Below, piece by piece: positions 27,338-36,839 of a stretch of 64,000 bases of DNA. The stretch's first letter is position 1, and each line of letters begins with the position of its first letter. A program made the position numbers and the translations under genes. Under the pieces are notes generated by a model. That model had not been told where the DNA came from and did no database searches. It saw only the letters and a list, made by a program, of their open reading frames with translations. The stretch is from Congeria kusceri (taxonomy: Eukaryota > Mollusca > Bivalvia > Myida > Dreissenidae): NCBI GenBank assembly GCA_027627225.1, contig JAPFQT010000416.1, positions 1 through 64,000 of the forward strand, in the 5' to 3' direction.

Positions 27338-29232
27338 GTGAAGGGGAAAAAAACATAATTATGAAAGAAGGTCAAATTCCAACACAACCTATGTAAGGTT
27401 AGAAAGGTCATCCTTTGAAGCACGGGTAGCTTACAATGACAAGGTTCTTACTTTTCGGGATGTAGACGGCTCTCAAACCCCAGCTAAGCCCTTGCGTCCG
27501 AGAGCGAACAAGATTCGCTATGTAGACCTGTTACGGGTTCCTGCTCCATCAAAAGTCCATCCCGACTTACTTACGAACAAGGTCTATGTCCCCCGTCCTA
27601 CTCCAGTCTATGATGTCCTCTGAAAATAGAAAGCATAGGTTAAGAAGTGATAAATGTAGGGGCGACTTGGTAATTGACGGCAGTGCTTCCATAAAGTGGG
27701 GCTTAGGCTGGGAGGAAAGGTTAAAATGTACAAGATGCAGATATGTAGGCAAGCATTATAAGCTTTACAATGAGGTTCCATCAAGTACCAGGGGCAGAAA
27801 GGCAGCTCAGATCAATGTAGGCTTCCAAATAGGTGTTGCAAGTACTTCTATTGGGAACACAGGTTCCCGCAGAATTCTCAACACAACCAATATCATTGCT
27901 CCCTCTCCACTTGCTATGCAAAAACAAGCAAATAAGGTCAATACTGCCCTTAAATCCCTAAATGAGAGAAGCATGTACCAGATTAGAGAAAACTTAGTTT
28001 GCTGAAAATGCCAAAATTGGTCAAAAAGATCCCTCTAAGGTAAATGTTGAAGGGGACACTTGCTACAAACAATCCAATTTTTAACTCTGACGCGACACCC
28101 TTTCAAGCCGGAACTATTGCCATAAGCACTATGTGTGAAAACAATACCAGAAACAAGCAAATTGTAGGGGTACAAGTAGCAAATAAACTATGCAGGACTG
28201 CATCAATGCTTAGGAATAAGGGTAAACCTGTTCAGTGCCCCCAATCATAGGGGGCATTGTTCTGCAAATGTTTCAGAGAGGGAACCAATAGGTGATGAAG
28301 GCAAATGGAATAGGTTGTTAGGTGACCAGATCTCTAAGGACATCAAAATAGCAAATTTCACTTGTGATGGGGACAGTAGGGCATTCCAAGGTGTTCGTAA
28401 CTCTCACGGTCACAATGTGGGTCATCTTAAGGATCTGAGGCACCTAGGCAACTCGCTGAAGCGCGAGCTCAACTAAGCGCCTTTCTCAAAGGGCATGCTC
28501 AAGGGTCATTCCAAGTCTAATATCAGGAGTCGGTTCGCTCTCTCGGTCAAAGCTAGGTGTATGGCTGAGCTTAAAGCTGCCCACAATAAACACCAGGGTG
28601 ACATCAAGGTTCTAAAGAAGGTCATGGTTGATGTAATCGCAACCATTGTTCTATGCTTCAGTGGTTACTGCGGTACTCATTGTGCAAAGTACAGTTATGT
28701 CTGTGCTGGTACAAATAGGCAAGCTAAGAATTTCATGCCAGACAATGTCAAGGTTAAAATGGTTGACAGTGACCAACAAGTCCTTAAAAAATGCATTGAA
28801 ATGGTTTTAGGTCCAGCTGCTCTTGACGCTACCAAACTTTTAACCACAACCCAAAAAAGTGAAGCAGTAAACAGGTCGTACCAAGCTGTCAATCCTAAAA
28901 CTGTGACTTTCTCACGCAACTGTGTAGGTCGAATTCACGGGCAGGTTCACAAATTAAACAATGGCTATGCTGACTTTGTAATTGCAAAAACCACTGAACT
29001 AAATGCTAACCTTACCCAGGGGTCAAAGATTATTAAGCAGATAGCATATGAGGACCGCAACGACCTTAACCGAAAGCAAACATCCGCTACCAACAAAGCA
29101 CGAGCTTTACGTGCCAGGACGCGGAATTATCGATACAAACTGCATGAGGAATTACACTACGGCAAGGGCATGAGTGACCCCAAACCTGATTATGACAGTC
29201 TTCCACACCTTAAGCATCATAAATATGCTTAG
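27338..29232 (+). pseudogene. Transposase-like gene, copy 8, nonsense codon plus indels
   Basis: Indels lie near 27350, 27591, 28068 and 28240. Unlike the others, this copy also has a substitution near 28474 that turns a Lys codon into TAA, so it carries a genuine-looking nonsense change. From 28495 to the stop the frame is intact (245 codons). Confidence 0.65.
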
Positions 29233-29408
29233 TTGATTGTGTACCTGATAATAAATTGTTATTATTACCTGTTTTGGCATAAGAGACCTCTAACAAGTGG
29301 CCCTCGCGTCAGCATCAGGCGTTCCTCTACCTGAAAAAGGCAAAAATACCCAATAGAAATAGATATAAAATGAAAAAAAACATGCATTTATGTATTTTAA
29401 GTGTATTT

Positions 29409-29831
29409 CTATGAATAAAAGGAAGTGATAAAGCTTGTTGTATTCATGTTTTTACCAAATATGCAGGCTGGCTCAGTTCCATGCCCGCTGCACTGTCCGA
29501 ACTGTAAACATGTCCGCCGTTCCATGTTGGTGGAATGGGGCTCTATGTTTAAATGTTGAGGCTTAACACACAAGCTATTGTTGCATAAGTGGCTCACAGA
29601 GTCCCTGGCGTTCAATTCTGACTTCATGTAGCACATTAACGCTACATGGTGAACCAAGTATGTCTCTGATTTTATGTCCGAAGGCAATTTAGCCCTCATT
29701 CGGCCATAATAGGGTAAGGAACTATTTGAAATACAAACATTCCAGATCAAACAATCTGAATTGATGCATTTAATGCACTTATTTTCTACTCTTTTGCTCA
29801 GAAATGACCAAAAATCTGCTTTCTCATCCAT
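29409..29831 (-). CDS. His-Cys box nuclease, copy 9 (intact)
   Basis: All 140 codons are open with the same product as 33198-33620. It lies in the unit where the sequence changes from indel-rich to clean (about 30.06 kb). Confidence 0.78.
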   Translation of the reverse strand: MDEKADFWSFLSKRVENKCIKCINSDCLIWNVCISNSSLPYYGRMRAKLPSDIKSETYLVHHVALMCYMKSELNARDSVSHLCNNSLCVKPQHLNIEPHSTNMERRTCLQFGQCSGHGTEPACIFGKNMNTTSFITSFYS

Positions 29832-29876
29832 ATTTTGCACTTGCAGACGATATTTTATTTTAACCCAAAGTCAGTT

Positions 29877-30354
29877 TAGGTCACAATATACTAAAAGATT
29901 TCCTTAACAAATTCAATGTAAAAGCAATAAATTCAACAAAAAATAAACTCAACATTTTGCGCGTAGAGACCCTCATAACCATACCTTTTCTTAAAGAGCA
30001 TTCCGAGCCGAATTGATTTAGACAATAAAAAAAGATAGGTCATGTGATATGTAAGACAAGAACTCGACAGCGAATCAAAGTTCACTGTTTTACTGCCATC
30101 TTTTTACCGGCTACTCTCCAGTTGAAGGTATACTGCCAACTGTCAAAGTCTCGTCATGTAGTCTCCAACCTTCAAGCGAAACAGTGAATTTTTAGTACAC
30201 AACAATGTTTTTCCTACCACACGTACAAAGAATTATTCAAAAATAAAGTCATGGCAAGTGACTATACAGAAAATTGTGTCTTCAAATAAATGGTGTTGAT
30301 TTATTTAGAGAGTATAGCATTGCACACCTGAAATATTTAGTATACTGTAACCTA
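29877..30354. mobile_element. 475-bp inverted-repeat element, unit 9
   Basis: Copy of the element described at 33666-34140, with three extra bases between 30028 and 30070. These are the last indels of the error-prone left part of the array. Confidence 0.8.
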
Positions 30355-31130
30355 TAAGAGAAATTTGTTCTCATTAAAATTAGTTTTTCTTGCATATAAT
30401 TATCTTCCCATGCATATTGCACCAATATATTAAGTTTGGCTTGTATATCTGTCCATTTGGCCATTTTATTTCATATTTTCAAACACAGGTGATTTTGGTC
30501 GGAAGCCGGTGATTTCAAGGCTTAAATGTCCCTCTAACAATTAAAGCTGATATTTGCAATATTTGTGACAAAATACCCAAACAAACCAAACAAACATGTA
30601 TGGGGGGCTTATGTGGGGTGAGGAGAGAATGACTTTGTTAGATATTTTTACTCTAAGCCATTTTGATAATGTATTTTTTGTGTATTTTTAAAAAAAAATC
30701 ACCCCAAAAATGTAAATTTAATAGAAAAAAAATTCCAATTTCATCCAAGACAATTAACAAATTAGTCAAAATGGGAGATCAAAGATACTTTGAAGTGTAG
30801 AAATCAATCAGCTTCCAGTAATTGCTTGTTTCAAACCAATAAAGTGTAAAATCTTTAAAGCACCTTGTTTGTCGCAGCCTCTTTAATTACAGGCCACCAA
30901 TGATATATTCTAGTATATAATGTCATGAGTGCCTTTAAACTGCAGCAGGTGGTCAATTTGCATTGCCTGCTCACATTTAGAGGTTTAAGGGAATACAAAA
31001 TTGCATATTTTGGGCACAAAATAAGTACTTTGACTTTTTTTAAGGTGGCAATCTGGTCAAAATGGGGTTCATAACCAAGCAAAAGAAAAAGTTGCTCAAT
31101 GTTGGTTTTAAATGAGGTGGGACTAGTCCG

Positions 31131-31796
31131 GTGAAGGGGAAAAAACATAATTATGAAAGAAGGTCAAATTCCAACACAACCTATGTAAGGTTAGAAAGGT
31201 CATCCTTTGAAGCACGGGTAGCTTACAATGACAAGGTTCTTACTTTTCGGGATGTAGACGGCTCTCAAACCCCAGCTAAGCCCTTGCGTCCGAGAGCGAA
31301 CAAGATTCGCTATGTAGACCTGTTACGGGTTCCTGCTCCATCAAAAGTCCATCCCGACTTACTTACGAACAAGGTCTATGTCCCCGTCCTACTCCAGTCT
31401 ATGATGTCCTCTGAAAATAGAAAGCATAGGTTAAGAAGTGATAAATGTAGGGGCGACTTGGTAATTGACGGCAGTGCTTCCATAAAGTGGGGCTTAGGCT
31501 GGGAGGAAAGGTTAAAATGTACAAGATGCAGATATGTAGGCAAGCATTATAAGCTTTACAATGAGGTTCCATCAAGTACCAGGGGCAGAAAGGCAGCTCA
31601 GATCAATGTAGGCTTCCAAATAGGTGTTGCAAGTACTTCTATTGGGAACACAGGTTCCCGCAGAATTCTCAACACAACCAATATCATTGCTCCCTCTCCA
31701 CTTGCTATGCAAAAACAAGCAAATAAGGTCAATACTGCCCTTAAATCCCTAAATGAGAGAAGCATGTACCAGATTAGAGAAAACTTAGTTTGCTGA
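31131..31796 (+). CDS. Transposase-like ORF1, copy 9 (open)
   Basis: Identical in product to ORF1 at 34926-35591. Upstream, this unit has a private 9-bp deletion near 30519 between two AAG triplets, outside the coding part. Confidence 0.62.
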   Translation: MKGKKHNYERRSNSNTTYVRLERSSFEARVAYNDKVLTFRDVDGSQTPAKPLRPRANKIRYVDLLRVPAPSKVHPDLLTNKVYVPVLLQSMMSSENRKHRLRSDKCRGDLVIDGSASIKWGLGWEERLKCTRCRYVGKHYKLYNEVPSSTRGRKAAQINVGFQIGVASTSIGNTGSRRILNTTNIIAPSPLAMQKQANKVNTALKSLNERSMYQIRENLVC

Positions 31797-31920
31797 AAAT
31801 GCCAAAATTGGTCAAAAAGATCCCTCTAAGGTAAATGTTGAAGGGGACACTTGCTACAACAATCCAATTTTTAACTCTGACGCGACACCCTTTCAAGCCG
31901 GAACTATTGCCATAAGCACT

Positions 31921-33021
31921 ATGTGTGAAAACAATACCAGAAACAAGCAAATTGTAGGGGTACAAGTAGCAAATAAACTATGCAGGACTGCATCAATGCT
32001 TAGGAATAAGGGTAAACCTGTTCAGTGCCCCAATCATAGGGGGCATTGTTCTGCAAATGTTTCAGAGAGGGAACCAATAGGTGATGAAGGCAAATGGAAT
32101 AGGTTGTTAGGTGACCAGATCTCTAAGGACATCAAAATAGCAAATTTCACTTGTGATGGGGACAGTAGGGCATTCCAAGGTGTTCGTAACTCTCACGGTC
32201 ACAATGTGGGTCATCTTAAGGATCTGAGGCACCTAGGCAACTCGCTGAAGCGCGAGCTCAACAAAGCGCCTTTCTCAAAGGGCATGCTCAAGGGTCATTC
32301 CAAGTCTAATATCAGGAGTCGGTTCGCTCTCTCGGTCAAAGCTAGGTGTATGGCTGAGCTTAAAGCTGCCCACAATAAACACCAGGGTGACATCAAGGTT
32401 CTAAAGAAGGTCATGGTTGATGTAATCGCAACCATTGTTCTATGCTTCAGTGGTTACTGCGGTACTCATTGTGCAAAGTACAGTTATGTCTGTGCTGGTA
32501 CAAATAGGCAAGCTAAGAATTTCATGCCAGACAATGTCAAGGTTAAAATGGTTGACAGTGACCAACAAGTCCTTAAAAAATGCATTGAAATGGTTTTAGG
32601 TCCAGCTGCTCTTGACGCTACCAAACTTTTAACCACAACCCAAAAAAGTGAAGCAGTAAACAGGTCGTACCAAGCTGTCAATCCTAAAACTGTGACTTTC
32701 TCACGCAACTGTGTAGGTCGAATTCACGGGCAGGTTCACAAATTAAACAATGGCTATGCTGACTTTGTAATTGCAAAAACCACTGAACTAAATGCTAACC
32801 TTACCCAGGGGTCAAAGATTATTAAGCAGATAGCATATGAGGACCGCAACGACCTTAACCGAAAGCAAACATCCGCTACCAACAAAGCACGAGCTTTACG
32901 TGCCAGGACGCGGAATTATCGATACAAACTGCATGAGGAATTACACTACGGCAAGGGCATGAGTGACCCCAAACCTGATTATGACAGTCTTCCACACCTT
33001 AAGCATCATAAATATGCTTAG
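31921..33021 (+). CDS. Transposase-like ORF2, copy 9 (open, 366 codons)
   Basis: Identical in product to ORF2 at 35716-36816. The frame is open from 31789, upstream of its first ATG. The first copy from the left in which both ORF1 and ORF2 are intact. Confidence 0.65.
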   Translation: MCENNTRNKQIVGVQVANKLCRTASMLRNKGKPVQCPNHRGHCSANVSEREPIGDEGKWNRLLGDQISKDIKIANFTCDGDSRAFQGVRNSHGHNVGHLKDLRHLGNSLKRELNKAPFSKGMLKGHSKSNIRSRFALSVKARCMAELKAAHNKHQGDIKVLKKVMVDVIATIVLCFSGYCGTHCAKYSYVCAGTNRQAKNFMPDNVKVKMVDSDQQVLKKCIEMVLGPAALDATKLLTTTQKSEAVNRSYQAVNPKTVTFSRNCVGRIHGQVHKLNNGYADFVIAKTTELNANLTQGSKIIKQIAYEDRNDLNRKQTSATNKARALRARTRNYRYKLHEELHYGKGMSDPKPDYDSLPHLKHHKYA

Positions 33022-33197
33022 TTGATTGTGTACCTGATAATAAATTGTTATTATTACCTGTTTTGGCATAAGAGACCTCTAACAAGTGGCCCTCGCGTCA
33101 GCATCAGGCGTTCCTCTACCTGAAAAAGGCAAAAATACCCAATAGAAATAGATATAAAATGAAAAAAAACATGCATTTATGTATTTTAAGTGTATTT

Positions 33198-33620
33198 CTA
33201 TGAATAAAAGGAAGTGATAAAGCTTGTTGTATTCATGTTTTTACCAAATATGCAGGCTGGCTCAGTTCCATGCCCGCTGCACTGTCCGAACTGTAAACAT
33301 GTCCGCCGTTCCATGTTGGTGGAATGGGGCTCTATGTTTAAATGTTGAGGCTTAACACACAAGCTATTGTTGCATAAGTGGCTCACAGAGTCCCTGGCGT
33401 TCAATTCTGACTTCATGTAGCACATTAACGCTACATGGTGAACCAAGTATGTCTCTGATTTTATGTCCGAAGGCAATTTAGCCCTCATTCGGCCATAATA
33501 GGGTAAGGAACTATTTGAAATACAAACATTCCAGATCAAACAATCTGAATTGATGCATTTAATGCACTTATTTTCTACTCTTTTGCTCAGAAATGACCAA
33601 AAATCTGCTTTCTCATCCAT
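33198..33620 (-). CDS. His-Cys box (I-PpoI-type, His-Me finger) endonuclease, reference copy 10
   Basis: A 140-aa protein, starting at the ATG at 33620 (the frame is open three codons further but without an ATG). In order it has a Cys-Leu-Ile-Trp strand (Cys27), a Tyr-Gly-Arg turn (Arg44), and Ser-His-Leu-Cys (His81, Cys83). Then follow Cys88, His93, Asn102, Cys108, Cys114, His117 and Cys123. Taking His81 as I-PpoI His98, the residues fall on I-PpoI Cys100, Cys105, His110, Asn119, Cys125 and His134 without a gap. The last two Cys are shifted by one and two positions. In that family His is the general base, Asn holds the metal, and two zinc sites fix the fold. It should therefore be a site-specific DNA nuclease. 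No intron-like RNA surrounds it. It converges on the transposase-like gene, with 181 bp between stops, and the 475-bp element begins 46 bp upstream of its ATG. Target and activity are unknown. Confidence 0.8.
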   Translation of the reverse strand: MDEKADFWSFLSKRVENKCIKCINSDCLIWNVCISNSSLPYYGRMRAKLPSDIKSETYLVHHVALMCYMKSELNARDSVSHLCNNSLCVKPQHLNIEPHSTNMERRTCLQFGQCSGHGTEPACIFGKNMNTTSFITSFYS

Positions 33621-33665
33621 ATTTTGCACTTGCAGACGATATTTTATTTTAACCCAAAGTCAGTT

Positions 33666-34140
33666 TAGGTCACAATATACTAAAAGATTTCCTTAACAAA
33701 TTCAATGTAAAAGCAATAAATTCAACAAAAAATAAACTCAACATTTTGCGCGTAGAGACCCTCATAACCATACCTTTTCTTAAAGAGCATTCCGAGCCGA
33801 ATTGATTTAGACAATAAAAAAGATAGGTCATGTGATATGTAAGAAAGAACTCGACGCGAATCAAAGTTCACTGTTTTACTGCCATCTTTTTACCGGCTAC
33901 TCTCCAGTTGAAGGTATACTGCCAACTGTCAAAGTCTCGTCATGTAGTCTCCAACCTTCAAGCGAAACAGTGAATTTTTAGTACACAACAATGTTTTTCC
34001 TACCACACGTACAAAGAATTATTCAAAAATAAAGTCATGGCAAGTGACTATACAGAAAATTGTGTCTTCAAATAAATGGTGTTGATTTATTTAGAGAGTA
34101 TAGCATTGCACACCTGAAATATTTAGTATACTGTAACCTA
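33666..34140. mobile_element. 475-bp inverted-repeat (MITE-like) element, reference copy in unit 10
   Basis: The ends are inverted repeats: TAGGTCACAATATACTAAA on the left, and on the right the reverse complement of TAGGTTACAGTATACTAAA (17 of 19 match, both differences are transitions). The element is absent from units 1, 6 and 7, where the flanks join directly, so it is a discrete insertion or a clean loss. The target looks like TA. Filled and empty sites differ by one extra TA on the right, so the exact duplication is uncertain. It has no coding capacity. Inside lie nested inverted repeats: TTCACTGTTT against AAACAGTGAA, and GAAGGT against ACCTTC. TA target use fits Tc1/mariner-type MITEs, but the superfamily is not established. 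Confidence 0.82.
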
Positions 34141-34925
34141 TAAGAGAAATTTGTTCTCATTAAAATTAGTTTTTCTTGCATATAATTATCTTCCCATGCA
34201 TATTGCACCAATATATTAAGTTTGGCTTGTATATCTGTCCATTTGGCCATTTTATTTCATATTTTCAAACACAGGTGATTTTGGTCGGAAGCCGGTGATT
34301 TCAAGCGTCTTGAAGCTTAAATGTCCCTCTAACAATTAAAGCTGATATTTGCAATATTTGTGACAAAATACCCAAACAAACCAAACAAACATGTATGGGG
34401 GGCTTATGTGGGGTGAGGAGAGAATGACTTTGTTAGATATTTTTACTCTAAGCCATTTTGATAATGTATTTTTTGTGTATTTTTAAAAAAAAATCACCCC
34501 AAAAATGTAAATTTAATAGAAAAAAAATTCCAATTTCATCCAAGACAATTAACAAATTAGTCAAAATGGGAGATCAAAGATACTTTGAAGTGTAGAAATC
34601 AATCAGCTTCCAGTAATTGCTTGTTTCAAACCAATAAAGTGTAAAATCTTTAAAGCACCTTGTTTGTCGCAGCCTCTTTAATTACAGGCCACCAATGATA
34701 TATTCTAGTATATAATGTCATGAGTGCCTTTAAACTGCAGCAGGTGGTCAATTTGCATTGCCTGCTCACATTTAGAGGTTTAAGGGAATACAAAATTGCA
34801 TATTTTGGGCACAAAATAAGTACTTTGACTTTTTTTAAGGTGGCAATCTGGTCAAAATGGGGTTCATAACCAAGCAAAAGAAAAAGTTGCTCAATGTTGG
34901 TTTTAAATGAGGTGGGACTAGTCCG

Positions 34926-35591
34926 GTGAAGGGGAAAAAACATAATTATGAAAGAAGGTCAAATTCCAACACAACCTATGTAAGGTTAGAAAGGTCATCC
35001 TTTGAAGCACGGGTAGCTTACAATGACAAGGTTCTTACTTTTCGGGATGTAGACGGCTCTCAAACCCCAGCTAAGCCCTTGCGTCCGAGAGCGAACAAGA
35101 TTCGCTATGTAGACCTGTTACGGGTTCCTGCTCCATCAAAAGTCCATCCCGACTTACTTACGAACAAGGTCTATGTCCCCGTCCTACTCCAGTCTATGAT
35201 GTCCTCTGAAAATAGAAAGCATAGGTTAAGAAGTGATAAATGTAGGGGCGACTTGGTAATTGACGGCAGTGCTTCCATAAAGTGGGGCTTAGGCTGGGAG
35301 GAAAGGTTAAAATGTACAAGATGCAGATATGTAGGCAAGCATTATAAGCTTTACAATGAGGTTCCATCAAGTACCAGGGGCAGAAAGGCAGCTCAGATCA
35401 ATGTAGGCTTCCAAATAGGTGTTGCAAGTACTTCTATTGGGAACACAGGTTCCCGCAGAATTCTCAACACAACCAATATCATTGCTCCCTCTCCACTTGC
35501 TATGCAAAAACAAGCAAATAAGGTCAATACTGCCCTTAAATCCCTAAATGAGAGAAGCATGTACCAGATTAGAGAAAACTTAGTTTGCTGA
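34926..35591 (+). CDS. Mutator-like transposase-domain protein, N-terminal part (ORF1), reference copy 10
   Basis: A 221-codon frame, open from 34911 after a TGA. It has no ATG until codon 91 (35196), so either the true start is on an upstream exon or only the shorter form is made. Visible features are a basic N terminus, a Cys-Thr-Arg-Cys pair at residues 130-133, and the segment GRKAAQINV at 152-160. A Ser/Gly stretch and a helical region rich in Lys and Asn follow. The order of a CxxC strand followed by a Gly-Arg-Lys...Asn segment resembles the animal Mutator-like transposase domain family (recalled, not searched). The frame ends at TGC-TGA. ORF2 is already open in the +1 frame from 35584, so the two overlap by five bases and read as one protein if a +1 shift or splicing joins them. 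Confidence 0.62.
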   Translation: MKGKKHNYERRSNSNTTYVRLERSSFEARVAYNDKVLTFRDVDGSQTPAKPLRPRANKIRYVDLLRVPAPSKVHPDLLTNKVYVPVLLQSMMSSENRKHRLRSDKCRGDLVIDGSASIKWGLGWEERLKCTRCRYVGKHYKLYNEVPSSTRGRKAAQINVGFQIGVASTSIGNTGSRRILNTTNIIAPSPLAMQKQANKVNTALKSLNERSMYQIRENLVC

Positions 35592-35715
35592 AAATGCCAA
35601 AATTGGTCAAAAAGATCCCTCTAAGGTAAATGTTGAAGGGGACACTTGCTACAACAATCCAATTTTTAACTCTGACGCGACACCCTTTCAAGCCGGAACT
35701 ATTGCCATAAGCACT

Positions 35716-36816
35716 ATGTGTGAAAACAATACCAGAAACAAGCAAATTGTAGGGGTACAAGTAGCAAATAAACTATGCAGGACTGCATCAATGCTTAGGA
35801 ATAAGGGTAAACCTGTTCAGTGCCCCAATCATAGGGGGCATTGTTCTGCAAATGTTTCAGAGAGGGAACCAATAGGTGATGAAGGCAAATGGAATAGGTT
35901 GTTAGGTGACCAGATCTCTAAGGACATCAAAATAGCAAATTTCACTTGTGATGGGGACAGTAGGGCATTCCAAGGTGTTCGTAACTCTCACGGTCACAAT
36001 GTGGGTCATCTTAAGGATCTGAGGCACCTAGGCAACTCGCTGAAGCGCGAGCTCAACAAAGCGCCTTTCTCAAAGGGCATGCTCAAGGGTCATTCCAAGT
36101 CTAATATCAGGAGTCGGTTCGCTCTCTCGGTCAAAGCTAGGTGTATGGCTGAGCTTAAAGCTGCCCACAATAAACACCAGGGTGACATCAAGGTTCTAAA
36201 GAAGGTCATGGTTGATGTAATCGCAACCATTGTTCTATGCTTCAGTGGTTACTGCGGTACTCATTGTGCAAAGTACAGTTATGTCTGTGCTGGTACAAAT
36301 AGGCAAGCTAAGAATTTCATGCCAGACAATGTCAAGGTTAAAATGGTTGACAGTGACCAACAAGTCCTTAAAAAATGCATTGAAATGGTTTTAGGTCCAG
36401 CTGCTCTTGACGCTACCAAACTTTTAACCACAACCCAAAAAAGTGAAGCAGTAAACAGGTCGTACCAAGCTGTCAATCCTAAAACTGTGACTTTCTCACG
36501 CAACTGTGTAGGTCGAATTCACGGGCAGGTTCACAAATTAAACAATGGCTATGCTGACTTTGTAATTGCAAAAACCACTGAACTAAATGCTAACCTTACC
36601 CAGGGGTCAAAGATTATTAAGCAGATAGCATATGAGGACCGCAACGACCTTAACCGAAAGCAAACATCCGCTACCAACAAAGCACGAGCTTTACGTGCCA
36701 GGACGCGGAATTATCGATACAAACTGCATGAGGAATTACACTACGGCAAGGGCATGAGTGACCCCAAACCTGATTATGACAGTCTTCCACACCTTAAGCA
36801 TCATAAATATGCTTAG
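35716..36816 (+). CDS. Mutator-like transposase-domain protein, catalytic and C-terminal part (ORF2), reference copy 10
   Basis: 366 codons from the first ATG. The frame is open from 35584, and the 44 codons before the ATG contain the conserved-looking segment VEGDTCYNNP. After the ATG come Cys-Pro-Asn-His...His-Cys at residues 36-43 (a possible metal site), Cys-Asp-Gly-Asp-Ser at 78-82, and a His/Arg-rich stretch (94-111). A Cys-rich helix follows at 175-191, then a basic C terminus with many Lys and Arg (312-345). A first acidic Asp followed by a Gly-Asp-Ser motif matches the plan of DDE transposases of the Mutator-like animal family. The third acidic residue I cannot place. A canonical AATAAA follows 18 bases after the stop. 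The product is identical in copies 9-12. Confidence 0.66.
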   Translation: MCENNTRNKQIVGVQVANKLCRTASMLRNKGKPVQCPNHRGHCSANVSEREPIGDEGKWNRLLGDQISKDIKIANFTCDGDSRAFQGVRNSHGHNVGHLKDLRHLGNSLKRELNKAPFSKGMLKGHSKSNIRSRFALSVKARCMAELKAAHNKHQGDIKVLKKVMVDVIATIVLCFSGYCGTHCAKYSYVCAGTNRQAKNFMPDNVKVKMVDSDQQVLKKCIEMVLGPAALDATKLLTTTQKSEAVNRSYQAVNPKTVTFSRNCVGRIHGQVHKLNNGYADFVIAKTTELNANLTQGSKIIKQIAYEDRNDLNRKQTSATNKARALRARTRNYRYKLHEELHYGKGMSDPKPDYDSLPHLKHHKYA

Positions 36817-36833
36817 TTGATTGTGTACCTGAT

Positions 36834-36839
36834 AATAAA
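36834..36839 (+). terminator. Polyadenylation signal AATAAA for the transposase-like gene
   Basis: AATAAA lies 18 bases after the TAG of ORF2 and is conserved in every unit (for example 33039-33044 and 40629-40634). It supports a eukaryotic transcript ending in the 180-bp gap before the convergent nuclease gene. No canonical AATAAA is seen downstream of the nuclease on the minus strand. Confidence 0.5.

Noticed and set aside
33061..33285. Recurring short frames antisense to the transposase-like ORFs and in the 475-bp element (60-97 codons per unit)
   Set aside because: They recur only because the unit recurs. They overlap better-supported genes or the MITE-like element and contain no motif.
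33198..34250. Group I intron hosting the nuclease gene
   Set aside because: I could not see conserved group I core pairings, or a split host gene that would be joined by removing the nuclease segment. A covariance search would be decisive.
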